Shown one piece after another: positions 18,022 to 27,826 of a stretch of 64,000 nt of DNA (the first letter of the stretch is position 1; each line of letters begins with the position of its first letter). The notes beneath the pieces are model-generated. The model was not told the origin of the DNA and searched no databases. It was given only the letters and a program-made list of their open reading frames with translations. The translations under genes were made by a program, and so were the position numbers. The stretch is from assembly GCF_002368295.1 (NCBI RefSeq), contig NZ_AP018248.1, forward strand, positions 1,150,477 to 1,214,476, given 5' to 3'. The DNA is from Tolypothrix tenuis PCC 7101. Lineage in GTDB: Bacteria > Cyanobacteriota > Cyanobacteriia > Cyanobacteriales > Nostocaceae.

Positions 18022-18690
18022 TAAAACAGAAATATTTCTTTTTGAAAACTGTATTTATGCCATTTTATAAAACATTAATAATTTCACATAAATACTCCGG
18101 GTATCAATAAGATGAAACCGAGATTTTACGTAAATTTTGAGGATGAAGTATTTAAAAACAGGTATTTCTACATATATATTTAGGCGAGTAAGAGAATGTT
18201 ATGTTTAGAGATGAGGTTAAAATGATACGTTGGCGATAAATTTAGGTGTTTTAGATAGTCCTAGCTAAAAAAATATTTCATTGCTGTATAGATAGGGTGA
18301 CAGTGAACAGGAGAATCAATTTTAGATTTTATATTGCCGATTTTAGATTGAATCCAAAATTAATTGACGCTTATAGCTAAGACTGTGATTAAAACCACAT
18401 TTTGAGTTAAAAATCTTACCTCTTTTTGAGAAGACCGAGAATATATTTATACCCTAAGCAACAGGCAAGCTTGGTATAAAACTATCCTCCATGCATAGGT
18501 CGGTGTAACGAATTGTAGGCTTTAATTCATTATTCATAACTGATAATTTTCTGGGTGTTGATATTTCTCCCCATCGAACCATTGCTAGTTAAGATATATC
18601 TCACTTGCAAAATGTTCCTGCATTTCTCATTGGCTACTCAAGACCATGCTTGGTCAAACATCAACTGAGACTATTTTTGAGGCAAAATTT
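18022..18690. other. Intergenic, AT-rich, no gene seen
   Basis: This 669-bp divergent region lies between the TPR gene and the YbjQ-family gene. It is AT-rich with short direct and inverted AT tracts. I see no RNA gene or ORF worth calling. Confidence 0.45.
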
Positions 18691-19017
18691 ATGATTTTAA
18701 CCACAACTGATGTGATTCAAGGAGCTGTGATTCAGTCGTATTTAGGCATTGTTACGGCAGAAGTTGTGTATGGTAGCAATTTCTTAAGAGATTTTTTAGC
18801 TAGCATTCGCGATATTGTTGGCGGACGCACTGGTAGCTATGAACGTCTTTTTGAACAAGGTCAACGTAAAGCATTAGAGGAATTACAGCAACGTGCAATG
18901 CGTTTAGGAGCAGATGCTGTGATTGGTATTGAAATTGATACTGGTACAATCAATGTCGATCAATCGGGTGTGCTGCTATTAATTACTGCCACAGGTACAG
19001 CTGTAAAGATACGTTAG
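18691..19017 (+). CDS. YbjQ/UPF0145-family protein
   Basis: This 108-residue protein of the YbjQ (putative heavy-metal-binding) family starts MILTTTDVIQGAVIQSYLG. It contains the hallmark ALEELQQRAMRLGADAVIGI and ends in TGTAVKIR. I chose the ATG at 18691 because the family begins at MILTTT. An upstream in-frame ATG at 18646 would add 15 unrelated residues. The family is thought to form pentamers; its biochemical role is unsettled. Confidence 0.88.
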   Translation: MILTTTDVIQGAVIQSYLGIVTAEVVYGSNFLRDFLASIRDIVGGRTGSYERLFEQGQRKALEELQQRAMRLGADAVIGIEIDTGTINVDQSGVLLLITATGTAVKIR

Positions 19018-19473
19018 TTTAAGTTTCATTTCGACCAATGTAAAAAAAAGATTCTCGAGGTTATAGATAAGTTCGGGAATCTCTACTTATTTATTTTTAG
19101 AAGCTAGATAAATATGATTTAGCACGGATGCCGTACTCTCGCTGCTAACACATCCTAGATAAACTTATTTATTTTTATAATCTAGATAAATATGATTTGG
19201 TAATTCTTTTAACTTTATAAAATTTTATAGTATCTTGTTGATATTAATTATTTCAAAGACTTATTAATTTATTTAAAATAAATAGAGCAAATAAAGAAAA
19301 CATTTAGCTATATTTTTATGGAAAATACTATGATTTATTCCTACTAAAGATAGAGTACATAACTCTTTCTGTTGATAGATAGAAAAAATTATATTTAGCA
19401 ATTTAATTTATAAACATCAAGTTTAAATATACCTGGAAAAGCTTTACTGAAGCATTAAGGGAGAAAATAGTCT
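19018..19473. other. Intergenic, AT-rich, with a 36-bp direct repeat
   Basis: There is no gene. Two imperfect 36-bp direct copies lie at 19085-19120 and 19163-19198 (two mismatches, 78-bp spacing), each ending in CTAGATAAATATGATTT. The rest is very AT-rich. Confidence 0.6.
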
Positions 19474-20118
19474 ATGTCATATGCAAATCGAGTAGGCGAC
19501 CAAGTAATTCCACCTGAACAAGTGGTCACTGGTAGATCTGTTGAATATCACGATCTGGTGCGTTGGGGGCCAATTATCTCTGGTGTATTAGTTGCCTTAG
19601 TTACACAATTGATTTTAAGTGCATTGTTTGGTGCGATCGGTGCTGGAAACGTTGCAGGTTCAGGCGCACCAAGAACTATTGCGCCTAATGTTGCGAGTAA
19701 TGTGGGTCTTTGGTCAACTATCGGTTTGTTGATTTCTTTATTTACTGGTGGTTGGGTGACAACTCGCGCTTGTGGCCCAATGAACCGTAATACAGCGTTG
19801 CTTAATGGTGCAATTCTTTGGGCAACTACTTTAGCACTTAGTTCTTGGTTGTTAGCAAGTGGGGTATCGGGTGCTTTTGGTGTTGCAGCTTCTAATGCAG
19901 CAGCAGTTCTCAACCAAACCCAACAATCGATTACCAATGTGCCACAAAATGTTCCTAACGTAACTGCAGAACAAGCTCGTGATATTGCTGCTGCTACTTC
20001 AAGGGGCTTGTGGTGGTTTGTTTTTGGTTCTTTGTTAGGTTTATTAGCTTCACTAATTGGCGCTGTTGCTGGTGCACGCAAACCTAGAGCTAACACTTAC
20101 ACCACTGAGGTTAGATAA
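19474..20118 (+). CDS. Four-helix integral membrane protein, function unknown
   Basis: This 214-residue protein has four hydrophobic segments: about 33-54 (GPIISGVLVALVTQLILSAL), 79-98, 112-132 and 176-197. The arrangement recalls small YrzE/TIGR04086-type membrane proteins. The loop between helices 3 and 4 is rich in Asn, Gln and Ala. It starts at an ATG, and a good terminator follows at 20153. I do not recognise a specific function. Confidence 0.8.
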   Translation: MSYANRVGDQVIPPEQVVTGRSVEYHDLVRWGPIISGVLVALVTQLILSALFGAIGAGNVAGSGAPRTIAPNVASNVGLWSTIGLLISLFTGGWVTTRACGPMNRNTALLNGAILWATTLALSSWLLASGVSGAFGVAASNAAAVLNQTQQSITNVPQNVPNVTAEQARDIAAATSRGLWWFVFGSLLGLLASLIGAVAGARKPRANTYTTEVR

Positions 20119-20152
20119 GAAGGCTCGTAAATAATACTGAATTGATTGTTAT

Positions 20153-20176
20153 AGCGCCTTTTTTAAGGTGCTTTTT
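20153..20176 (+). terminator. Rho-independent terminator
   Basis: AGCGCCTT (20153-20160) pairs with AAGGTGCT (20165-20172) with one G-U, around a TTTT loop, and is followed by a T-run to 20176. It lies 35 bp after the membrane protein gene. Confidence 0.75.
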
Positions 20177-20361
20177 GATGGTTAACTTTGATTTGCCATT
20201 TGTTGTTATCACGGTGAATGAAGCTTAACCATTAAATTTGTAGGGATTATTCTAAAGAATTTCCACACCAGATCGTCTTTAGCGATCGCTCTAACTTTCT
20301 ATAGGCCTAGCTATGGCACAATAAAGAACGGTAATAAGAAAAATATTGATAAGGTAATTTA

Positions 20362-21486
20362 GTGAGTCCTACTGCTCAAACCACAGCGAGTACGCGACGT
20401 GTGGTATTTCCGTTTACAGCTATTGTTGGTCAGGAAGAAATGAAACTGGCCCTGCTGCTGAACGTGATTGACCCCAAAATTGGTGGTGTGATGATTATGG
20501 GCGATCGCGGTACTGGTAAATCCACAACTATCCGGGCCCTGGCCGATCTGCTACCAGAAATCTCTGTTGTTGCTAATGACCCCTTCAACAGTGACCCCGG
20601 CGACCCCGACTTGATGAGCGATGAAGTTCGCCAAATGCTCGAACAAGGGGCAGAAATCCCCACAGTTCCCAAAAAAGTGCAGATGGTAGATTTACCTTTA
20701 GGCGCTACAGAAGACCGGGTTTGCGGTACCATCGACATCGAAAAAGCTTTGTCTGAAGGTGTAAAAGCCTTTGAACCAGGACTTTTAGCCAAAGCTAACC
20801 GGGGTATTCTCTATGTGGATGAAGTAAACTTGCTAGATGATCACCTAGTAGATGTATTGCTGGACTCCGCTGCTAGTGGTTGGAACACTGTAGAACGGGA
20901 AGGTATTTCTATCCGCCACCCCGCCAGGTTTGTACTTGTCGGTTCTGGTAACCCTGAAGAAGGTGAACTGCGTCCTCAACTTCTCGATCGCTTTGGGATG
21001 CACGCAGAAATTCACACAGTTAAAGAACCAGCTTTGCGGGTGCAAATTGTCGAGCAAAGGTCAGAATTTGACCAAAATCCTCCAGGGTTTCTTGAGAAGT
21101 ACCAATCCGAACAAGAAGCACTACAACAGAAAATTGTCAATGCTCAAAACTTGTTACCCCAAGTTACCAGCGACTATGATTTGCGGGTGAAAATTTCGGA
21201 AATTTGTTCGGAACTCGATGTAGACGGCTTGCGAGGCGATATTGTAACCAACCGCGCCGCCAAAGCTTTAACCGCATTAGAAGGACGTACCGAAGTTACA
21301 GTTGATGACATCCGTCGTGTAATTACCTTATGTCTGCGTCATAGACTACGGAAAGACCCTTTAGAATCCATTGATTCTGGCTACAAAGTAGAAAAAGCTT
21401 TTGCGAGAGTTTTTGGCGTGGAACTTCCAGAAAGTGATGCAGCACAAAAGAATGGTACTGGTCAAAAGTTAGGGGCGAGGAGTTAA
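20362..21486 (+). CDS. chlI: Magnesium chelatase ATPase subunit I
   Basis: ChlI is the AAA+ subunit of the chelatase that inserts magnesium into protoporphyrin IX, the committed step to chlorophyll. The protein has 374 residues, normal for cyanobacteria. Walker A is GDRGTGKST (47-55), Walker B is GILYVDEVNLLDDH, and VGSGNPEEGELRPQLLDRFG carries the sensor and arginine-finger region. The start is a GTG preceded by AAGGTAATTTA. chlD and chlH are not in the window, so chlI stands alone as usual in cyanobacteria. Confidence 0.97.
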   Translation: MSPTAQTTASTRRVVFPFTAIVGQEEMKLALLLNVIDPKIGGVMIMGDRGTGKSTTIRALADLLPEISVVANDPFNSDPGDPDLMSDEVRQMLEQGAEIPTVPKKVQMVDLPLGATEDRVCGTIDIEKALSEGVKAFEPGLLAKANRGILYVDEVNLLDDHLVDVLLDSAASGWNTVEREGISIRHPARFVLVGSGNPEEGELRPQLLDRFGMHAEIHTVKEPALRVQIVEQRSEFDQNPPGFLEKYQSEQEALQQKIVNAQNLLPQVTSDYDLRVKISEICSELDVDGLRGDIVTNRAAKALTALEGRTEVTVDDIRRVITLCLRHRLRKDPLESIDSGYKVEKAFARVFGVELPESDAAQKNGTGQKLGARS

Positions 21487-21493
21487 GTCGTAG

Positions 21494-21513
21494 AGACGCG
21501 ATTAATCGCGTCT
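21494..21513. repeat. REP-like palindrome after chlI
   Basis: AGACGCGATTAATCGCGTCT is a perfect 20-bp palindrome lying just after the chlI stop. Close copies occur at 56831-56850 and 61869-61888. It could serve as a transcript end here. Confidence 0.75.
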
Positions 21514-21775
21514 GCACAAAATTCAAAAGTCAAAAGGTTTGTATATTAAGGCTTCTGGCTCGTTGAAATGGTTACTCTGTTGAAGCTGGATTGTACAAGA
21601 AGGGTATCGATAAATCAAAATAGACACGGATCAGCTTTCCGCAGAGTAGCCCACCTCTGCGGGCAATAAAGATTTAATCATATAAGTCTAAACTTACAGC
21701 CTGTAAGTATTTCTCACAAATTAGAACTCAGAACTCAGAACTCAGCACTTCATTAAAACTCTGCACTCAAAAGCT

Positions 21776-22075
21776 ATGAGATTTTGGCATTTTTGGTTAA
21801 ACAGCTTTATTGTATCCAGCCAATACAACCCACCCCGGTTTGTAGAGTTATTAATGTTAATGCTAGCGATCGCAATGCTAGGGATGGCGACTATTCTGCC
21901 AGAAAGTCCACCTTATTTAGTGCTGGGTTTGAGTTTGGTAGTTGGGGCATCGATTTCTATTTTAGTCAGAGAAGCGATCGCTCCCTCACCCCAAAGCAAA
22001 ATTACCCAATTCACAGCATTACTCTTGCTCTTAATTAGCCTCTATGGTTTTGCTGACTTGTTGCAAACATTTTGA
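21776..22075 (+). CDS. Small membrane protein, function unknown
   Basis: This 99-residue hydrophobic protein starts at an ATG. It has three likely membrane helices: LLMLMLAIAMLGMATIL (about 26-42), YLVLGLSLVVGASISILV (about 47-64) and FTALLLLLISLYGFADLL (about 79-96). I recognise no family. It follows chlI by about 290 bp on the same strand. AACTCAG heptamer repeats (about 21722-21745) sit between the two. Confidence 0.6.
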   Translation: MRFWHFWLNSFIVSSQYNPPRFVELLMLMLAIAMLGMATILPESPPYLVLGLSLVVGASISILVREAIAPSPQSKITQFTALLLLLISLYGFADLLQTF

Positions 22076-22338
22076 TTAGGTTGGCGAAATTAAAAATAAT
22101 TGGCTAAGGTTGTCATTTGGTGTTTGGTGTTTGGTGTTTGGGGTTGGGTATTCGGAATTAGACATTGCTTATTTTACTTTGTCTTTCTCTACTTCTGTGC
22201 TTCCCCTACTCTCCCTGCTAATACAGCAATAAGGAACATTGCTGGCTGAGTGCATAGTCTACTTACTGGAAACTAGCTTTAACTTCAAGAAAGCTAAAGA
22301 GACGCTAAAATCAATTCAGCCTTTGTATTGTAGCGGTT

Positions 22339-24069
22339 GTGTCCCACATCACGCAGAGTGCGGTTCACTGCATAAATCCTAATTGTCAACGCCCTTATCC
22401 CCAACCTTGGGGAAACAAATTTTGCAATAGCTGTGGCGCACCGCTACAGTTGTTAGATCGCTATGTGCCAATTCAGCCTTTAGGATCGGGAGGATTTGCC
22501 CAAATTTATACAGTTTGGGATGTTAAAACTCAGACAGAAAAGGTGCTGAAGGTGTTAGTGGAAAATTCCGCTAAGGCGCTGGATTTATTTAGACAAGAAG
22601 CCTCAGTTTTAATTAATTTACGGCATCCAGGAGTTCCAAGAGTAGATGCTGACGGATATTTCCTCATAAATTTAATTAATCCCGAACAACACCAACTACC
22701 TTGTTTGGTGATGGAAAAAATTAATGGGCAGACTTTAGAAGATATCCGCAAAGACTATCCTCAAGGCTGTCCAGAAGAGATGGTGTTGAGCTGGTTTACG
22801 CAAGCTGTGGAAATTTTGCAAGAATTGCATAAACGCCAGATTATTCACCGGGATATCAAACCTTCTAATTTGATGCTACGCAACTCTCTGTCAAATTCAC
22901 CGATTAGGAATCACCTGGTGTTAATTGATTTTGGCGGAGCAAAGCAATTTAGAGATTCTCAGCCACGTTATCAATCAAGTTCAACTCGCTTATTTTCTTC
23001 GGGTTACAGTCCCCCAGAACAAGTGAGTGGTGGGAATGTGGGGCCGAGTGCTGATTTTTATGCCTTGGGTAGAACAATGATTGAGTTACTCACGGGCAAG
23101 TATCCGCCAGAATTAGAAGATGTGCAAACTGGGACGTTGCAATGGCGAAATCGGGTGAATATTAACCCCAAATTTGCAGATTTGTTGGATGAGATGGTGC
23201 AGGAGGATGTGCGATCGCGTCCTACAAGTGCAAATATCATTAAAAAAAGATTGACGCAGCTTTCTTCTGTCTCGCTACAACAGCAGTTATCTTCTTTACT
23301 GCAAAATACTAATCAGCAAGTATCTACTAGACTGGCTCTGCTTACTCAATCCCTAGAAAGTGCAGTAGGAAAATTTACTAAGGCTGTAAGTAAAACTACG
23401 CTTTTGATTATCAAGGCGATCGCGCAATTTTTGCTCGCCTGTATCATCACAATCTGGGCGATGATATTAACGGGAATGGGTGCAGCCGTAGGAGCGATCG
23501 CAGGTTTCTTTTTAGCCTACCGCACAATATTAGGCGATCGCGTGGCGCAATTTATCTTTCTGCAAGTACCTGGCTTATTTCCCGAAAATCAAACTGTCTT
23601 AGCATCAGAAGTGCTGATTTTTGCCGCCGCAGGTTTAGGTACTGCATGGGGACTGACTCTAGCTGGAGGTTTTGCCCAACGTAGGCGGTTTTTGGTGGTG
23701 TCGTTGATGGGTACAATCAGCTATGGTTTAGGCTGGTTAGCGTTGCAATTAACCATCCCTAGAAACAGCAATGAAGGCTTGGTAGTTTCAATTGTGTTTG
23801 CAATCTTCCTGCTCACATTGAGTTTAGGGCTTCGCAGTCATCGCATAGTCTACGCTGTCATTACATCTTTGGGAACTGCGCTAATTTTTGCAGCTTTAAT
23901 TCGCTTAGAGTTACTACCAACTATCTTTCAATTTTCCACCCCACCCCGATGGCCAGAATTATTACCACCAATGATTTATTTTGCTTTTGAGGGTATTTTG
24001 CTCAGTTTTTGGCTAGGCGTGAGTTATTACCTCATCGTTCCTGGGTTGCGCTTGTTAGGTTGGCGTTAG
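22339..24069 (+). CDS. Zinc-ribbon Ser/Thr protein kinase with C-terminal membrane domain
   Basis: This 576-residue kinase starts with a zinc ribbon (C11, C16, C29, C32: HCINPNCQ ... FCNSCG). The kinase domain (about 40-310) has the glycine loop GSGGFA, K71, the catalytic HRDIKPSN (H170-D172) and DFG (197-199). About six hydrophobic helices follow (about 355-576), including MILTGMGAAVGAIAGFFLAY. A GTG at 22339 starts the ORF. This fits the cyanobacterial SPK family whose substrates are mostly unknown. The PP2C gene at 51266-53515 carries a similar N-terminal zinc ribbon. Confidence 0.9.
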   Translation: MSHITQSAVHCINPNCQRPYPQPWGNKFCNSCGAPLQLLDRYVPIQPLGSGGFAQIYTVWDVKTQTEKVLKVLVENSAKALDLFRQEASVLINLRHPGVPRVDADGYFLINLINPEQHQLPCLVMEKINGQTLEDIRKDYPQGCPEEMVLSWFTQAVEILQELHKRQIIHRDIKPSNLMLRNSLSNSPIRNHLVLIDFGGAKQFRDSQPRYQSSSTRLFSSGYSPPEQVSGGNVGPSADFYALGRTMIELLTGKYPPELEDVQTGTLQWRNRVNINPKFADLLDEMVQEDVRSRPTSANIIKKRLTQLSSVSLQQQLSSLLQNTNQQVSTRLALLTQSLESAVGKFTKAVSKTTLLIIKAIAQFLLACIITIWAMILTGMGAAVGAIAGFFLAYRTILGDRVAQFIFLQVPGLFPENQTVLASEVLIFAAAGLGTAWGLTLAGGFAQRRRFLVVSLMGTISYGLGWLALQLTIPRNSNEGLVVSIVFAIFLLTLSLGLRSHRIVYAVITSLGTALIFAALIRLELLPTIFQFSTPPRWPELLPPMIYFAFEGILLSFWLGVSYYLIVPGLRLLGWR

Positions 24070-24198
24070 GAATTTCCAACTAAAAAATATCTTATCGGTG
24101 TGTAAGCAGAGGAAGCAGGGGCGCAGAGGAAGAAAATTCTAATTTCTTTTTCGCTCTCAAAATTAGATATTTATTTTTTAAAATTCCCTGAATAGAGG

Positions 24199-24409
24199 AT
24201 TATGTAGCAATACAGTTCAGTTAAGAAAATTAATTGACAATAAAACCCAAAAACTAGTTACTCAACAATAATTTTGGAGGGGGTTTGGGGGACGCAACCG
24301 TCACCCAATCGGGGGTTTGGGGGAGAATCCCCCAATTGAGCTAGCTTTTTACACAACTGACAAATCAATCACTAATGAACTTATCTGAACTGTATTGAAT
24401 TATGTAGCA
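24199..24409. mobile_element. MITE-like element with terminal inverted repeats and flanking direct repeat
   Basis: The left end CAATACAGTTCAGTTAAG (24208-24225) and the right end at 24380-24397 are inverted repeats, 17 of 18 bases matching. ATTATGTAGCA flanks both ends exactly (24199-24209 and 24399-24409), as a target duplication would; part of it overlaps the left end. The interior (about 192 bp) encodes nothing and contains G-rich runs (GGGGGTTTGGGGGA). A decayed copy in the opposite orientation lies at about 42098-42290. Confidence 0.8.
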
Positions 24410-24464
24410 CTATGAAATATCAGCAGATTTCATAGTGCTTAATCATAAAAATTTTGCCTTGATA

Positions 24465-27134
24465 TTAAACGTCAGCGGTAGGTTCTAATAACTGAACCGT
24501 AGCTGATGGCGTTGCTACTTTAACTGACTGTTTTTTGCTGAAAGTTAGCCCCGCTTCACCTTTATCAATGAAAATCGTGTCTCCAGGAATAAAGGTATTT
24601 TCCAGTAGCTTGGTAGCAATGGGGTTTTCGACTTCACGCCTAATTGCCCGTTTTAAGGGACGTGCACCATAAACTGGGTCATAACCTGTTTCTACAAGGT
24701 AGTCACAAGCCTCTGCGGAGATGTCAAAAGAGATTTTTTGCTCTTTAAGGAGATTTTCGACGCGTTTGAGTTGAATGCGAATGATATGGCGCATTTCTGA
24801 GCGACTGAGGGTGTGGAAGATAATAATGTCATCCACACGGTTAATAAATTCGGGGCGGAAGTGCGATCGCAAAGCTTCGGTTACCCGATTTTGCATCATT
24901 TCATACTTGGAGTCGTCACCAGAGACATCAAGAATATGTTCGCTACCGATGTTACTGGTCATGACGATTACGGTGTTGCGGAAGTCCACTGTTCTGCCTT
25001 GGGAATCAGTAATTCTACCGTCATCCAAGACTTGCAACAAAATATTGAAGACATCGGGGTGGGCTTTTTCCACTTCATCTAATAGCACCACTGAGTAAGG
25101 ATGGCGGCGCACGACTTCGGAAAGCTGACCACCTTCTTCATAGCCTACATACCCTGGAGGCGCACCCACTAGGCGCGATACCGAGTGTTTCTCCATATAC
25201 TCGGACATATCCAGGCGTACCAAAGCATCATCAGAATCAAAGAGAAACTGCGCTAAAGCGCGGGCTAGTTCAGTTTTACCTACTCCTGTCGGCCCCATGA
25301 ACAAAAATGAACCAATAGGACGACCGGGGTCTTTCATCCCCGCCCTAGCACTACGAATGGCGGCGGCGACGGCGGCGACAGCTTCTTGCTGACCGATAAC
25401 GCGTTGATGTAAATGATGCTCTAATTGCAGTAATTTCTGTCTTTCCGATGCCATCAAGCGATTTACGGGTATTCCTGTCCATTTAGCGACGATTTCCGCA
25501 ATATCTGCCTCTGTTACTTGTTCACGCAGTAGTGTGGAACCTGTGCTTTGAATTTTTAACAGTTGCGCTTCTTTAGCTTCGCGATCGCGCTGCACTCCCT
25601 CTAATTTGCCATACTTCAATTGAGCAGCTTTGTTGAGGTCATAGTCACGTTCTGCTTGCTCAATTTGCACTCGTAAAGCGTCTTCTTCTTTCTTTAAAGC
25701 ACTAATCGCTTCTAATATCTGCTTTTCACCTTGCCATTGGTCGTTAAATTTTTGCTGCTTGGCTGTCAAAGTGGTAATTTCTTGCTCAATACGTTGTAAA
25801 CGTTCTTTAGTTTGAGCAGTACCTTTATCTTCTCCAGCTAATGACAGCTTTTCCATTTCTAGCTGCATCAAGCGCCGATCAATTGTTTCCAGTTCTGCGG
25901 GTTTGGAGGTAATCTCCATTTTCAGCTGGGCTGCAGCTTCATCTACTAAGTCAATGGCTTTATCTGGTAAAAAGCGATCGGAAATATAACGCGCTGACAA
26001 TGTAGCTGCGGCTACAAGTGCGGAATCGGAGATTTTGACGTTGTGATGAACTTCGTAACGTTCTTTTAGCCCTCGCAGAATGGAGATTGTATTTTCAACA
26101 CTTGGCTGATCGACAAATACCTGCTGGAAGCGGCGTTCTAAAGCTGCGTCTTTCTCAATATGTTTGCGGAATTCATCTAAGGTTGTCGCCCCAATACAGC
26201 GTAATTCGCCCCGCGCCAGCATCGGTTTGAGCAAATTCCCTGCATCCATTGCCCCTTGCTGGCTAGAACCTGCACCGACAACGGTGTGTAGTTCGTCAAT
26301 AAACAGTACTATTTGACCGTTTGATTCTGTAACTTCCCGCAAAACAGCTTTTAAACGGTCTTCAAACTCACCTCGGTATTTAGCTCCAGCAATTAAACTA
26401 CCAATATCTAAAGAAATTAGCTGGCGGTTTTTCAACGATTCGGGAACGTCACCGTTTACCATGCGCTGTGCTAAAGCTTCTGCGATCGCAGTTTTACCTA
26501 CCCCAGGTTCACCAATTAAAACGGGGTTATTCTTACTACGGCGCGATAATACCTGAATAACGCGGCGTATTTCATCATCTCGCCCAATTACTGGGTCTAG
26601 CTTCCCTGCTTTTGCCTGTTCTGTTAAATCTCGACCAAATTTTTGTAAGGCTTCATAGCGCGACTCAGGATTTTGATCGGTAACTTTTTGGCTACCGCGC
26701 ACAGTTTTGATTGCCGCCTCTAGCTTACTACTATCAACATTAAAGCGTTGGAGGAGCTTGCGACCGATGCGATCGTCTTCAGCAAAAGCCAGCAGCATAT
26801 GTTCTATGGAGATGAAGCCATCTTTCATCCGCACTCGACTTTCTTCGGCGCGATCGAGTAGAACATCTAAACTACGTCCTAGATAAAGTTGATCGCTTTT
26901 CCCCACCTTGGGTTGACGTTTAGTAAAAGCTTCCAGTTGTTCTTGCAAGGCTACTGGATCAACCTCAGCTCGAGCGAGAATACGTATTGCGATGCTAGTA
27001 GGTTCTTCTAACAGAGCAATCATTAAATGTTCAACATCTAGTTGCTGTTGTTGATAAGCACGGACTATATCCTGAGATTTAACGATCGCTTCCCAGGCTT
27101 TATCAGTAAATTTATTAGGATCTGTAGGTTGCAT
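24465..27134 (-). CDS. clpB: ATP-dependent chaperone ClpB
   Basis: ClpB is the Hsp100 disaggregase that works with DnaK to rescue aggregated proteins. All parts are present in 889 residues: a Clp N-domain (1-145), AAA+ 1 with Walker A GEPGVGKT (208-215), the coiled-coil middle domain (about 400-530, with MEKLSLAGEDKGTAQ), and AAA+ 2 with GPTGVGKTE and PPGYVGYEEGG. There is no IGF loop of the ClpP-partner type. It starts at an ATG. I saw no CIRCE operator upstream. Confidence 0.97.
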   Translation of the reverse strand: MQPTDPNKFTDKAWEAIVKSQDIVRAYQQQQLDVEHLMIALLEEPTSIAIRILARAEVDPVALQEQLEAFTKRQPKVGKSDQLYLGRSLDVLLDRAEESRVRMKDGFISIEHMLLAFAEDDRIGRKLLQRFNVDSSKLEAAIKTVRGSQKVTDQNPESRYEALQKFGRDLTEQAKAGKLDPVIGRDDEIRRVIQVLSRRSKNNPVLIGEPGVGKTAIAEALAQRMVNGDVPESLKNRQLISLDIGSLIAGAKYRGEFEDRLKAVLREVTESNGQIVLFIDELHTVVGAGSSQQGAMDAGNLLKPMLARGELRCIGATTLDEFRKHIEKDAALERRFQQVFVDQPSVENTISILRGLKERYEVHHNVKISDSALVAAATLSARYISDRFLPDKAIDLVDEAAAQLKMEITSKPAELETIDRRLMQLEMEKLSLAGEDKGTAQTKERLQRIEQEITTLTAKQQKFNDQWQGEKQILEAISALKKEEDALRVQIEQAERDYDLNKAAQLKYGKLEGVQRDREAKEAQLLKIQSTGSTLLREQVTEADIAEIVAKWTGIPVNRLMASERQKLLQLEHHLHQRVIGQQEAVAAVAAAIRSARAGMKDPGRPIGSFLFMGPTGVGKTELARALAQFLFDSDDALVRLDMSEYMEKHSVSRLVGAPPGYVGYEEGGQLSEVVRRHPYSVVLLDEVEKAHPDVFNILLQVLDDGRITDSQGRTVDFRNTVIVMTSNIGSEHILDVSGDDSKYEMMQNRVTEALRSHFRPEFINRVDDIIIFHTLSRSEMRHIIRIQLKRVENLLKEQKISFDISAEACDYLVETGYDPVYGARPLKRAIRREVENPIATKLLENTFIPGDTIFIDKGEAGLTFSKKQSVKVATPSATVQLLEPTADV

Positions 27135-27826
27135 CTTTAATAATTTTCAGGTTGAGATTTCAGAATTTTGCCGCCAGTGTAAGAGTTTCCTTGCTTGTTA
27201 GGATGTGGCGCGATTTTAGTTTAGAAATTGCCGTTTGGGGAAGGATAAAGGCACAAAAAGCTCAAGATAGTTAGCTTAGTCGTGGTCATAGCCGAGAATT
27301 AAAACTGTGCTACTTCATAGTTCATACTTCCTGCTTTGCTCGTAGTTTCCCCCTCAGTAAATATCGAAACATCATTCTTATGTATCGGCTTGTATCTCTA
27401 GGTGCAATTTAAAGTTGCTAATTTATAAGCGATAGTGTGACTGACTTCTATACTGATGCTATCGCATACAGTGTAGGCTGTTCACCAACTTGATCTGCCA
27501 AGCTGAAAGATATTGGTGAGCTTGTAGCCGTCATGAAAATCGCATTTGTGAATTAATGCATTAGTATAATGCCATCTTAAGGTCAACTTGTTAGCAATTA
27601 AATATTTCAGTTCTGTTATCTAAAAATCTTTAAATAAAAAGCGCTGATTCTGAAATTTATTGTTATTCAGTGAATTAACTTAACTCGATAGTAATCAGGA
27701 ATACAAATTCCAGTTCAATGATAATCAAGAAAGCGATCGCCATACCTGTTGATAGGAAATCCTTTTTTTGAAAATAGATTTTTAGCTTTCAGCATTGGCG
27801 ATCGCTCAAATGTTTTACTTTGATAA
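27135..27826. other. Intergenic between gloA and clpB
   Basis: This AT-rich region has no gene. HIP1-tipped inverted repeats AGCGATCGCCA (27732-27742) and TGGCGATCGCT (27796-27806) lie just past the gloA stop and may mark its transcript end. Confidence 0.5.

Noticed and set aside
19548..20096. 182-codon ORF antisense to the membrane protein gene
   Set aside because: It is a shadow of the real gene; the plus strand has a clear start, four membrane helices and a terminator.
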